Shown: positions 15,201 to 28,900 of the stretch, one piece after another
Layout of the letters: every line of letters begins with the position of its first letter
Position numbering within the stretch: position 1 is the stretch's first letter
Source of the DNA: Anticarsia gemmatalis
Taxonomy: Eukaryota; Arthropoda; Insecta; Lepidoptera; Erebidae
NCBI RefSeq assembly: GCF_050436995.1
Contig: NC_134757.1
Location: 13,176,001-13,240,000, forward strand
Reading direction: 5' to 3'
DNA length: 64,000 nucleotides
Position numbers and translations under genes: made by a program
The notes under the pieces: generated by a model
Seen by the model: only the letters and a program-made list of their open reading frames with translations
What the model was told of the DNA's origin: nothing
Databases searched by the model: none

Positions 15201-18200
15201 GCGCGCCGCTGCCGCCGACCCAGCGACCGCTGGCACTCCTCCAACATACGCTTAGGGCTCATAAATATGTGAAGTATGTATTGTGAGCCACGGAATCATA
15301 CAAAAACAGCACCAACATTATATTTCCAGTAACTCACTATGTATTTTTGGGTACATTACAAACATTATATTGATGACTATATCTAAACGGTTCAATTAAT
15401 ATTAGCTTTTCAGAGTAGAACAGCACTTAAAAAAACACTTGGTGTAAGAATGTCCTTTCCACCACATCCAAGGGATACTTTACTAGTATTATACATTCCA
15501 CACAAGAAGTATTCTCAGAGAAAGGTGGCACGTACGTTAAACTTGAAAATTATAAATGGTGTAGTTAAGATAGCACTCGTGAGTGTTCACACTCACAGTG
15601 TACACAGAACACGTATGAATCACGGAGCGCAGTGGCAGTGTCGCAGTGTTGCAGTGTCGCAGTGTCGCGAACACATCAGCGGCAAGTGCTCGCTGTTTAA
15701 ACTGTTCCGTCGTATTAGCAGGCGAGATGTTCGCTTCATGAGACACTCAGTGTGCCGCACTAATTGTGTGCTAATACTGTGTGTGTGCTCCTTGAGTTAT
15801 ACCCTTGCCTCTCATATATGGCGCCGCGTCCATACATGCACATACATAAATGTATGCTGTGTATTGCTAATACGACTTCATTTTGCAATCATTAAGTTCA
15901 GCGCGCACTTAATGACGGATGAGTATTTCACAGGAGAACTGATAACACGACGTGCTATTTGTGTGAACCACGAGAACGTACTTCCAAAATAATGTTGATA
16001 GTCGCTATTTTTTTCATGTTTGTGTCAGCTGTGACGTCATAATCCGTGCTTTGAACACTCGCTTTGACACGCGGAATAAAACTGTCCGCGTCAACCGCAG
16101 CGATTAGTCGCGTTATAACGATCGTACCGACTTTGTACATTGTACATACCAGACAGCTCTCGACACAACACGGTTTAATTGCTTAACTGCTCAGTCGAAA
16201 TATAAATGTTTCATCTATTAAACTTTTAGTCCATACGCTTGCGTAAATTTAAAATCATACAATATTTTATTTACCAAATCCATGTGTTTAAACCTAAATT
16301 CAATTCAGATGTAATTACTGTCGAGTAATGCAACTTCTATCGTAGTCATCATTATCGTAACCTGATCTACTAAGTACTTAGCGCGACTACTAAGTTTAAA
16401 GCGAGCACAAAATATGTTAAGCTTGTAGTTTTTGCTTATCTTAACGAAACTCATTTTGAAGCACAGTTTTGCTCGTTAGTGGTAATAACAGTATAAAAGC
16501 TTTGCAAATGTTTGCGTCAAACGCGAAGCTTAATTAAAGTCGAGTAAACATATAAACATATTTTACTTGTGACGTCGTGTTAATGCTACGAAAAAATTTC
16601 GTAGCGCGTAGACGTTCGCTCGTAGCATTGGTTTTTGTGTTCTCTTTTTGTAGCCACATCGTAGCACAAAGCATCTGTGTTATGTTCAATGGAACGTACA
16701 AAAAATAGTTGAGATTAGTGCACAAGTGTCATATTTCCCGTTAATTTTGTAGCAAGATATCACGAGAGAGCAGTATTTTTTTGTAAGCAATGATTTTTAA
16801 TATTTTCCATTTGAAGTATTGTCAAACTGTGCGGCCCATTTCAAATTTGTATCAATGCAATGGTTGACGTAAATTAGACACATACCACTGTTTCAGGTTT
16901 ACTTACACACACACAGTTGTGTGTGGATGTGTAAGTGAACCGATGTACCTACTGCCTGTACGTTGATACTAATTTCTTTAGTTTAACTTTGGTTTTAATG
17001 TTTCACTTTATTTGGGTGCTCCCACACAAATTATTATCATAAAGGTTCGTAATAATACGTTGTAGAAGTCAAAATTAAGGTTTTATCACAAAAGCAACCT
17101 ACTAGCATGAGACAGTCATAAAATTGTGTTTTAAATTCACATACATGTATTATCTACAGCGTGGTTCAAGTACTTGTGTAACACGAAACATCCATCGAGT
17201 CCAACATAAGAGCTCAGTATTGTTCACAAGTTATAAATGCGAGTGCTGATGATGCTAACGCGCTGAATGCGAGTAGTGGAACTTAGTTGATCGATAATCC
17301 ATCGTTAAGACAGTTGGATTAATCGCGTCAGGTTAAGCGGTTAAGCCGCTCGACGAGCCCTCGGCGGCTTGATTATAGGCCCAAGTGGATGTAACTGGGA
17401 CGACGCCGCACTGAACCTTGTTAGCCGGAGATCTTTGAGTGGACTACTAAGGAGTATCGACCGCTCTTTAACCTCATTCACCTCATACACCAAGTCACTC
17501 CATCAATTAAATGTTTGTTGCGCTATCAATACTATTATATTCGTTTAATTTTCTCTACACATATAGGAACGTACATTTTACAAGCCACGAAGAACGTTCT
17601 CGCTCAGATCCGATGTACCTTTCAACTCGGAAACCATGATATCAAATAGATGGTTACAGATAGGTAAATATTCTACAATCAGGGGTTACACTACAAAAGT
17701 CATCTGGTAGTGTGCACTAGAGAAATGGACTTTCGTTTCGTACATTCAAAAATCGTTATATGCCGTATGTTCGTTATATCGTATGTTGAAATTGTTTGTC
17801 GACGAGTTTTCCAGCAATATGTAGTTCCAAATAAAACGGACAAAAACGAGGTCATCTCATCAATATTGAGCACTCGTTTGCTACTACTACTGACTCGTAC
17901 TGACTCGTACTAACTCGTATGCAAGTCACTCTCCCTCGTGCCATCAGAGCGCCATCACGTGCTATCAGAGCGCATACTCACTGAATTTACATATTATATA
18001 TCAAACATGAATTATTCAGCCAGTTCGCAACGTAATCGGGTCAAAGGATTAAACAGATTTAAACAACACATCAAAGTAGCAAGATAAAAGCTTGTAACGA
18101 GACGGTGCTTTGTATCTAATAATGTAATTAGCGTCGGTTTGTTTACGGGATGCATCTTTGTTGACCCTTCCTACAGACCCTCCGGTGGATTAGAGGCTCT

Positions 18201-21200
18201 CGTAAACTTTTTTATTTAATTTGAGCCCCGAGGCAAGCCCGAGGCGCGGGGGTAGGGAGAGGAGCGGGGCGAGGAGCCACGGTGTTATATTTGAAGGCTC
18301 TGTAGAGGCTTCAAGCGCTCGAGTCGACCCTCGCTCGCGACTGTTATGTGTTCGCCGACTGTTTCTATACAGTTGCAGTTTCTTTGAAAGCAGACGCCGC
18401 GACGTCGTTCATCAATTTGAGAGCTGGTTTATTTTTACTTTTATAACTTTCGTGTGACTTGGAATTAAATAAATGTGATGACTCCGGGCAAAATTGTTAG
18501 CACGTGAATAAAATAAAAGTGACAAAAATGACATATAAATATAAATGAACCACTGAAATGTTCATACGCGAATAAGTTTTTAACAACTTAACCAAATTGG
18601 ATAATTCTTTTTTTTAAATGCCCGTAACTGTCAGGACAAGATTTTTACAGGATCAAAATTCCCACGGTAATGGGATCAATACGTTAATATTGTACCCGTA
18701 GGAATTCAGGCCAGTTCGCTAGTATATAAAATACAATATTTGTAATATTCAAGAATGGATTTTCACGAAACGTTTCGGCGATGGCAGAAAGAAAGTGTTT
18801 TCTTGATTAAGTAAACTACGTAGATTATAGAGTAGAGTGTAGTTTTGATGCGGTGGTGTTGTGTTGAGCAGACGCGGTGTCGTGCGGCGTGGCGGCGCCG
18901 GGCGTGGCGCTGTGGTGCGCGCCGGCGCGCGGCGTGCTGGCGGCGCGCGCGCACGTCGACCTGCGCCTGCTCGTGTACGCCGACTGCTGGGGGCTCTACC
19001 GCGACGAGATACTCATACAGGTCTCACTCACGTTCGCTGACAGATGATTCTCATTTTAAAAAATATCATTTTGTTCTACGTACCAACTTCATGTAAACGT
19101 AACCATCCCACTTGTCTATAATTTCAATAACTTTATCAATATGCTAATATTTGAGGATATTTCCGAGACTCAAACGAGTAAGTAGCAGAAGAAAAAAGAA
19201 AGGATCTTAAATACAACCAGAGAGTAATTGCAACAGCGCGCGGCTCCGCTCTCAATATTATGTGCGTCTTTAATATTTCAGCGACAAACGCATTGGAAGT
19301 AAATCACCCATGACACTATTACGCAAGGACAGACCATCAAACAAACGCTTAATGTTCCGCTTTCCGATGTTGCTCCATAAATGTTCTTCTTTTCGATGTT
19401 ATTCCGGAACAATAAACAACAAAGCACTATTGCTGCTTCAACGGCGACGTGTTTTATGTTGCATTCACTCAATGCTCCGAGTACATCAAAGTGACGCGAA
19501 CAAACACACTAATATTCCGTACGTTTTAGCATTCATCGTTGACAACTCTTGAAGCGCACAGACTGATACAGGCACTGCCGTATTTCTATTACGTTTTTTA
19601 ACGTGAAATTCCAATTTACTGTACGTATCTGTGTCCGTCCGAGTATGTTTGTGTGAGTGCATATGTTACAACAGGCTCACTTCTGTCTATTTGTCTACCA
19701 GTTTTATCAGTATTTCAAAGCGACGGATACCGTGTTTCAGTTAAAAACTTATATTGGTGTTTGAGCGTTTACTCCCGAGCAAACTAAATATTTCTATACA
19801 AAATAACTTCTTAATTCAAACGTGACACTATAGTAAATTGATTTCTAGCTCTCCCTCTCTCTTGGTACTGAACTGTATCTATGAAATCGCTAACAGTATG
19901 ATAGACGAAGCCATGCTCTACTTTTCTAAGCAAATGTATGCTCTGGGGTGAAACGTAGTAGTTCATAAGTTTCAATTCAAAGTCCGGCCGCAGTGGTGAA
20001 GTAAAGCGAGTGTGTCGTGGGTGGAAGTAGCACATGTGTGCCGTGTTCGCTTCACTTCAAGTTGGATTGAACAATTTGTGGCGACTAGCGACTGTGTGAC
20101 GAGTTCGTTGCAGCGCTGCAGTGCCACCGGCGGGACTCGCTTCTTACTTTCATCGCGCGGCTAAATTGCATACTTCGCTTTGCAATAGCAACTTCTTTAT
20201 GTTACTTTAAAACATAAAACATTACTTTCATTAAGGTATCTAGGCACCCCAACTAGCACACAAGCGCTATAACAAGCTGTACAATGGCCGGTTAAAGGAT
20301 TTTTATAACGCCTTAGGCTCCTTAGTAAGAAGTATAGTGGTTCTATAAGCGGCTACAGATCTCTTGTAGCGTCAAATAGGCCCATACTGTCCAGCTTATA
20401 GCTCGACATTGGATCTACAGTGGTCGTAAATAGTAATTATAATAGTACGTAGTATAGTAGTAATACAGAAGCGCTAAAATAAGATGAAGGTGGTATAATC
20501 GCGCTACAAGAGCTTTTTCGCAGCTTCGTGGCGCTTACCAGCTGTTGTACAGAGGTGGTTAGCGCCACGAGCGTTCGAAAAAGCTCTTGTAGCGCCTTTA
20601 CCTTATTTTAGCGCTACTGTGTAACGGTTATAAATGCTAACGCTCTAAATTAGTAATATAGTCGGTTTATTATGGTGTAAACTAAATATATTTTTTTAAA
20701 ATGAATCATCAGTGACAAATGAGGAGACATTTTATTTTTACGGATTGGATTATTAAAATAACAAGTAGTCTATCGCTTTTATTTCTTTGTGTACGTGATA
20801 TGAAAGTGCGAGTTCAAGTTTGCTGTCAATATATATGTATATTATCGTCAATATTTTCATGCGCCCTCAAAATATTCAGTTTTAAGTGCAAAAATTATAT
20901 AGATATGTGGATTTGGAAATTGTATTTTGAACATAAATAAGACTTTGAGGGTTACAGATAATTTAATTAGGGTTATAGGTAATAAAAAATGATTTTAATT
21001 ATGTTAACGTTACCAGGCTATAGATTTATATGATCTTCAAAAGATCGTAATAACCTCAAAAAATATGTTTACCAAATGCTATAATGGCGTCTCGATCAAG
21101 CAGCTCTCAGAGTTGGTTACATCTGCTCTAACTGTTTTGGTCGCACACCAGCATTTTACTCGTACTTTTAGGGGTCAGTCGTTGAATATTAAAATAGTTT

Positions 21201-24200
21201 GAAAATCTTTTTTATTTTATTTTATTTTATTTTATTTTATTTTATTTTATTTTATTTTATTTTATTTTATTTTATTTTATTTTATTTTATTTTATTTTAT
21301 TTTATTTTATTTTATTTTATTTTATTTTATTTTATTTTATTTTATTTTATTTTATTTTATTTTATTTTATTTTATTTTATTTTATTTTATTTTATTTTAT
21401 TTTATTTTATTTTATTTTATTTTATTTTATTTTATTTTATTTTATTTTATTTTATTTTATTTTATTTTATTTTATTTTATTTTATTTTATTTTATTTTAT
21501 TTTATTTTATTTTATTTTTTCTTTAAAAACAGTTGACAGACTGAACCACCACTGCACCTATGTAAATATATTATGATAATAATTTTAAGCTTTAGTATAA
21601 AGGTATATTACTCGGTTATAGCGCTTTAGGTGCTTAACATAATTTTGTAATCCCCATGGCTGTAAAAATGTTTCGAATGATACCTTATACATCTATTTGC
21701 CGTACAGAAGCCATATAAATATCTGATATAACGCTCAAGGCGCTAAAAGACCTACGCAACTCTTTTATAGATGAGTAATACACTAGCCCTAAAAAAATCT
21801 GTTATAGAACCTAAGGCATTACAAAAAGCTTATTTACGCTCTTGAGCGCTATAAGCGCAACGCATAACTCCGTTTAAACTCCTTTATCTCCTAAAGTCCC
21901 CTTATACAGTTAACGGTGTTATAGAAGATTCCATTAACTCAGTTATACTTCCCTAGGCTGTCTAGCGATGCAATTACATGCTCATATATCACTATAAGTC
22001 ATTAGTTTCCTACTAAACGGCTACTGTCCCGCCTAGCTGTTAAAGGGTTTTTTAAATAGCTAGTATACAACTTATAGAGAATTGTACAGCATTTGAACGA
22101 CTCTTATGCAACTATCAGGCTGTATAACGACTGTATAAGCAGCTTGTGTGCTAGTTGGGACGTGTACTGTTGTAACTAGAAGGTGTTTATAGGACACGCT
22201 TGCAGTTAATCTTGGGATCATTCACCGTGCGTTATTTATATTCATTATTAGTTTCTCGTGACGAACAGAATCTGGTCTCGCAAAAAAACTTATTTCGTCA
22301 GATATTTGTCTGAATGTTATTTGCCATTCAAAGCGCTATTCGGTAGCTCATTCACTATCTGCAGCAACATAAAAAAATCTTTTGAATGTAAAATTGACTC
22401 GCTACCAACAGTATGGTTCATATACATAGAGTTGCCCGAGGGCTCACTCATGCGGAATACTATTTAAACTCGTTCGGCTTGCGAGCTGAGCGCTTTTTCA
22501 AAATAACCTTCCTCCATAAATATACACTTAACCCTTTTGCGGCAAGAATAGATGTATTTATAAATATTCTGTAAAAATATCATCATGTTTCTATGATAAG
22601 TACGTGTTCATTGGCGAACGTGAGCAGGAAACAGCTCGAAACCTAAGTGTCAGCTGCATGCACCTGTGGATTATCCAAATCTTTATGATAATATGTAGAA
22701 GTATTTATATATTATTTCAAGTTCAACCGTACAAAAAGCTCATTTATAAACCTTAGCTACGCAATAACAGGATATTATACTATTTGACTCACACTGATAG
22801 AAAGGAAACAATTTTCTTTATCGTGTTATCAAGTCACAGTTTATGAACATAGTATGGTCGGCGCTGAGCGGCGGCCGTGACTCTCAGTGAGGCAATCTCG
22901 TAAACTATGTGTTATCTGTGCGATGACCTGCGCGATATACTCCTTGGATATACGACATGGAGCCTTCAATATCTGCACGAGTCGGCACACAGCCAAATGT
23001 TTCTATTGCCCTCTTAGGCTTGCTGCACACATATTCGGGTCGGCACGGTCGGTTCGTCAGTATTTATCAAACAACAAAACTGACCGAAGCTATTACTGCA
23101 CTTGTTCGGCTTGTACCGATAGGGTAGTTCCTTCGGACCATTCATTTTCATTCAAGCACAGCGATGTAGAGTCACATTTTCCCGAACGTTCGTCTACAGA
23201 TACTCGGTACTACCGCCCGGCTGCGCCGATTAATGCCGAAGAGAGTATGTGTGAAGCAGGCTTTTGACTCTATAACCGTACGCTTAGTAAAAGATGAGTA
23301 ACACAGTTTTAAATCAAATAAGGACTCGTGAAAATGGCCCCATGAACCGCATCGAAAACACTGCGATAGCTACTATGTTAAGGTCGCGCACTACGCATAT
23401 TTGCTCTATATAACGCACGGAGGTGTGCGACCTAAATTTTCTAACTCCGGGCAAGGTCTGAGAATTTTTTTAACAGAAATCTCAGAATCCCGACCCGGTA
23501 TTCGAAGCCGAGATCTCTTCCGCGGCAGTCGCATCCACTACCGACCGCGTCACACAGGCAGTCAATGCCTATGTAATATATTCGTGGAACCATGAATTAT
23601 TTAGACAATGACCTTCTATAACTGTATTTAACTGATCAAGATATTGGTATAACTGATTAATAAGTAACTCGACTAACAGTGAGAGCAAATGTTGTCTATA
23701 TCGAATGCAGCGACAATAGACAGGTGTCGGACATCCGTACTTGATTAGTGAGTGTGATGTCGCGTGCTCTCTCCGGTGCACGAGTGTCGCACACAATGTC
23801 CTCGCAACTCGTGTGTATGTCGGCGGTGTCCTCGCTCTCACGACGACAACGTGATCTCACCGCACCGTCGTGTCGTGCGTTGTGTGTGTGTTGTGTGTCT
23901 TGTGTGTTGTGTGTCGGACACTGGCTGCACGCTCGCTGCACACTCGGTGCACGGCCGCATGTGAAGTGAGCCGCACGTACTCGACGCTAACTCCAATTAG
24001 TTGTCACTCTGCCATACTTGGTTAACTGCATGAGAACCCTCGAGAGAGAGCTCGACAACGATACTGTGTTGTGTTCTCACTTAATCTATCACACCTATCT
24101 ATATTTAAGTACACATACATACATGACCTTATTTTTATTTATTGGTAAACCTGGTTCTTAACGTCCTTTATTTTTATTTTTTTTAAACACCTACTTCTTT

Positions 24201-25878
24201 CAATCTCTGCATCACCCTAAGGTAGACTGGTAGATAATGCCTTTGGTATTAAGTCCGCCTATATACACATGTATATGAAGTTTAAAATAAATAAATAAAT
24301 AAATAAATAAATATAGCTGTATATTCACACAAGTTGTTCAAATACTGTTGAACTCACCGATCGGAAAACGAATAGTGAGTTAAATTAAGCATAAATAGCG
24401 AAAATAAAGAAATACTTTTGTCTTTTGACAGTTTTTGTATCATCTCTTGCAAATTATCACAATTTGAAGTGCAGTTGTCAGTTTGAATCACGTCAACAAA
24501 CAAGGCGACCTTCCTAGCTCGCGATGTATATAAATAAAAAATAAATTTATTTAACCCATTAATCTCCCACTGCTGGGCAAGCGTCTCCTCTCGTAATGAG
24601 GGAGGAGTCAGGCCTTGAGTCCACCACGCTGGCCAAGTGCGGGTTGGGGACTTTGCATGCCCTCAATAAATGTATTCAACAAATTGTAGGTATGCAAGGT
24701 TTCATCACGATGTTTTCCTTCACCGTTGGAGCATATGATAATTATTTCTAATACACACATAACTTCGAAAAGTCATTGTTCTCAGGTTCGAACCTGTGAA
24801 CACTTGCGTGGGAGTTATCCACTTATACCACTCGGCTATAACGTACTGACATGTAACATTATTAGCAGGCACGCGTATGTTATAGTTGCGCTCTGCATCA
24901 TTGAGCCTGGTTGCTTGGCAAGATAACACATTTGTGCCCATTGTGTCGGTTTTATTGCACTTTTAACAATAATTTAGATTAAATATGGGTCGTAGCGCAG
25001 ATATACTTGACTCCATAACCACTAAACTAACAATATGTACGCTGATGGCTGTACCGAGTGTTGTAGTGTGAGGTAGTGTGCCACATTTTATGTTGACTGA
25101 CCTCAAACGAAACTAGAATTGAGTGCGGCATACTCTTACTCGTAATCATGTAGGTATATGATATTTTTAGTTGAACTCACAAAGGGTATTAAAATAACAT
25201 AAATCGTTACATTTTATTTTTACTCTTTATATTTATACTTCAATCACATTCAGTTGTAACAAACATTTATATGAACAACGCAGATGTTTAAGTTTCATGT
25301 TTGTACGATTAGCTTCACAAATAATTTTGCGTTTCAAGGAATCGACAATATCCTTTGTCAATGTTTGTCGATCAGTTATTTGAGTTCAGAACTGAAATAC
25401 AACATCCTGATCGTAAATGACTAGGCTCTCGATGCGAGCTCAATGTTATTGGTTTATTTATTTATTTATTTATTTAAACTTCTTATACATAAATTGTATA
25501 AAGGCGGACTTAATGCCAAAGGCATTTTCTTCCAGTCTACCTTGGGGTGATGCAGAGATTAAATGAAGTAGGTGCTTAAATAACAAAAGAGGAAAATTAA
25601 TTTGAGAAAGAGGTTTACAAATAAATAACAATGGTTCATGTGAGTGTACATAAATATGGATAAGTATATACATACATAATTATTAATAATGATAAAATAT
25701 TAAATACGAATAAATCAATATATTATCTAAATAGACGATATTAAAAACATACTATAAACTAAATATAATACTTATAAATATTATATTTAGTTTATAGTAT
25801 GTTTTTATATATATATATTATATATATATAAACTAAAAATAGTTTATAGTATGTTTTTATATATATATATTATATATA

Positions 25879-25909
<31 letters not shown>

Positions 25910-28900
25910 ATTCATAAATACAAACTATGATAAGTGTGAAGTTTCTGCAACTTGTTTTAACAAGAGATCCCGAACTTTGCTCTTAAACGTAAGACGGTTA
26001 GTGGACATCCTGATTTCAAGAGGGAGCGCGTTCCACAATAAGACAGATTGGACAGGAAAAGAAGAGTTGACAAACCCAGAAGTGTGTGAAGGGCAGAGAA
26101 GAAGAAGATTATTAGAGGAACGAAGGTTACGGTTGTGATTATCACACAGATATTGAAAGTAAGGAGTTAGGTAGGCTGGGGGAGTAGAAGAAGTAAGGAA
26201 AGAGAAGAGAGTCGTGAGTGCACGTAAATTACGTCGCTCACGAATGGGCAGCCACCTAAGCTGGGAGCGATATGTAGATATATGATCATACTTGCGGAGG
26301 TTGAAGATGAATCGAATGCAGTTGTTGAGAAGGCGGTCAAGTTTATTGAGGAGATCTGCATTCAGGTCGAAGTAACATACATCACCATAGTCAATCAGTG
26401 GAAAGATTAAGGTCTGCACAAGCATTGCTTTAGTCGTGGATGGGAGAAAGTTTTTGAGACGATACAGAGCCCGCAGTATACCAGTGACCCTCTTGCAAAC
26501 GTTAGATACTTGAGCAGTCCAGCTCAGAGTTGAGTCCAAGTAAAGGCCAAGATCTTTCACAGTAGGGGTCAGTTCTATTATTGAGCCATCAAATACTACC
26601 GGTGGTACTGATACGTGACCTAGCCTACTGATGCTGCGATGACTGCCTACGACTATAGCCTGACATTTGTCAGGGTTAACAGCCAACCCGAACTTCCTAG
26701 ACCAACACTTAATGTGCTCAAGGTCACTGTTGATCATGCCGACAACTGATGCTATCCCTTCCACTGTTCCTTGCGCGTAGAGTTGCAAGTCATCAGCGTA
26801 CAGATGATACGCACCCTGAAGATTTTCGGTTAGGAGATTGATGAAAATAGAAAACAATAACGGAGAGAGGATGCCGCCTTGTGGGACGCCAGAATCGAGT
26901 TCACGCCAGCTCGCTGATAAGTCACCGATGTGAACCGACTGTTGGCGTCCTTTAAGATATGAGGAAAACCAATTCAGTGCACCAGAAGATATATTCAGGT
27001 GACGAAGGATGGAAAGAAGGATATCATGACTGACGGTATTGAAGGCGTTCGAGAAATCAACCAAAGCCACCACGGTGACTTTAGTGTCCTCCATGCCCGC
27101 CCTTATATCGCCAGTCACTTTAAGGAGTGCGGATGTAGTGCTGTGACCTGGTCTGAACCCAGATTGAAGTGGGTTAAGCAGGTTGTTGTTTAACACAAAC
27201 TGTGTTAATTGCTTGTGCACACAGGCCTCAAGCACCTTGGAGAGGAAAGGGAGAATCAATAAGGGTCGGAAGTGAGCTGGACTCGATGGATTTGGGATTT
27301 TAGGTAACGGGATAATGTAGGCTTTGCGCCACAGAGAAGGGAAAGAACCGGAGGTAAGGGAGAAATTTATGATATGGGAAATGGCGGGGAGTAGGTGATC
27401 CAATACTGTGACGATCATATGACGACTGACGTCGTCAGCGCCTACTGCATTGGACTTAATTGAGAGGATTACCTTCTTAATATCTTCCGGTGTTACTGGG
27501 GCAAAACAGAAGGGATCATAGTTGTGTCGAGGTAAATTATTAACGGAACTGACAGTGTTGCACGTGGTTTGGTGATCTAAAGGTACGGTAGAAGTGAAAT
27601 GAATGTTAATGTCATCCAAACCAACCGTGCACTGTGGGACGTTACTTCGGTCTTTGCCGATACCCAGGGTCCCTAGGAACCTCCAGATATCGGCCGGGGA
27701 AGAGGAAGAAAGATTACTTAGAATGTGTCGGCGTTTAGCGTTGCGTACCATCTGATTGCATCGATTCCTTGCAACTTTGAACTGAACCCAGTTGTCGTCA
27801 CAGCGGTCCCTACGGAACTTTGCAAATGCCCTATCCCTACGTCTCATGGCAATGCGAACTCCCTCAGTCATCCAGGGAGCAGGCGGTCGTTTCCGTCTCA
27901 CTCTTCTGATTGGCGCGTGGACGTCATACAGCCTAGTGACAGCAGTGTTAAAAATTTCGATTTTATCGTCAATCGTAGGGGCTGACGTTAGCTGCTCCCA
28001 CTCGACGGCAGCAGCGTCCTTACACAATTTACCTACATCCATACGCCCAAAACAGCGCCTGTACAGAACCTTGGGAGGGGATTTGGGAGGTTTAAGGGTG
28101 TAGGACAGATATATTAGGTCGTGATGAGAGAAACCAGGAGCAGGGCATTGACCTAAAAATGAGACAAGGGTGGGAGCAGACGTGATCATTAGGTCCAACC
28201 AAGTATCATCGCCTTCGGTGTTGTGATGAGTGGCATTTAGTGGTAGGACATGTAGACTGGCGGACTCAATGATGTCTAGGAGTTTACAGGAACGGAGTGA
28301 GCTGGGAGAAAGGAGATTGGTGTTGAGATCGCCCATGATGATGTGATGTGAGTAAGCAGACCCTAAAGATTCCAGTACCAGTTCAATACTGGAGAAGTAA
28401 TCAATGGATGGGGGACAGTAAACAACGCCGAGAAGAATGTTGGCTCCTTTGACCCAAACCTCTAGGAAGAGAAATTCGGCGGAAGCGGAGTAGTTAGGAC
28501 AGGAGGAAGCTACAATATGGTAAGAGAGGTCACTTCTGAGATAGATAGCGACGCCACCCCCTCTCCTGTCTATCCGATCATTACGGATAAGAATGAATCC
28601 AGGGAGGGGTAAGAAGTTGAGGGTAGATGAGGTTTGAGCCACGTCTCTGAAATCAGGACGGCATGAACGTCAGCATCAGCGAATGCCTCCTGCAGGTCAT
28701 TATAATGGCTAGGGACGCTTTGCGCATTTATATGACATACGTTAAAGAGGTTTATACCAGAACTGTCAAAAGTCCGACGTACAAAGTCTCTATTTATTTT
28801 ATTCTACAAGAAGATTTTCAGTAGCCGTCAGATATTGCTTATGTGTCCCGTAAACGCCAACAGGCTTGAACTGTGATACGTAGAACTGAAACGGAAAACG

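Larger units (their letters stand above)
4941..18871 (+). other. ASH-gene intron 2 (13.9 kb)
   Basis: Long AT-rich intron with no in-phase coding exon that I could find; exon b joins exon c in frame without one. It holds short SINE-related pieces (about 9085, 11340, 11665 and 13007), three lone TGACGTCA sites (11047, 12745, 16032), a CGTAGC-word cluster at 16588-16670, a G run near 5638-5648, and several GC-rich islands (5840-5890, 12795-12855, 14700-14740). The 180-codon frame at 15450-15992 is not convincing as a gene. Confidence 0.5.
20248..22159. mobile_element. non-autonomous DNA transposon with 18-bp TIRs and (TTTTA)n core
   Basis: The 18-mer CCCAACTAGCACACAAGC at 20248-20265 reappears as a perfect reverse complement at 22142-22159, bounding 1912 bp. 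Subterminal regions are full of related words such as GCGCTATA, TATAACGC and CTATAAG on both strands, as is common for non-autonomous DNA transposons. There is no transposase frame; the only long frame is the pentanucleotide array. A long hairpin lies at 20471-20614. I could not identify a matching target-site duplication, and the superfamily is not assigned. It lies in intron 3 of the ASH gene. Confidence 0.6.
25452..28802 (-). mobile_element. CR1/jockey-type non-LTR retrotransposon, 5'-truncated
   Basis: Runs on the minus strand. A partial endonuclease starts at about 28802, followed by the RT frame, an AT-rich 3' UTR (25452-25924) and a (TAAA)n tail at 25452-25476. The 3' UTR contains a perfect 64-nt palindrome (25743-25806) and TA dinucleotide runs. 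No ORF1 or 5' UTR is present. It sits antisense in intron 3 of the ASH gene. A frameshift near 28600-28612 separates the first ~60 endonuclease codons from the rest. Confidence 0.88.

Noticed and set aside
15450..15992. 180-codon open frame
   Set aside because: No domain, no splice context in frame with neighbours, codon composition unlike the two real genes; likely chance.
21199..21576. 125-codon frame of repeated Phe-Ile-Leu-Tyr
   Set aside because: Entirely produced by the (TTTTA)n array; no coding signal outside it.
20240..22170. Target-site duplication of the TIR element
   Set aside because: Bases outside the two 18-mers do not match over 2-9 bp, so no duplication can be claimed.
24780..24845. 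tRNA gene on the minus strand
   Set aside because: Box B present, but the following sequence is the known SINE body and tail.
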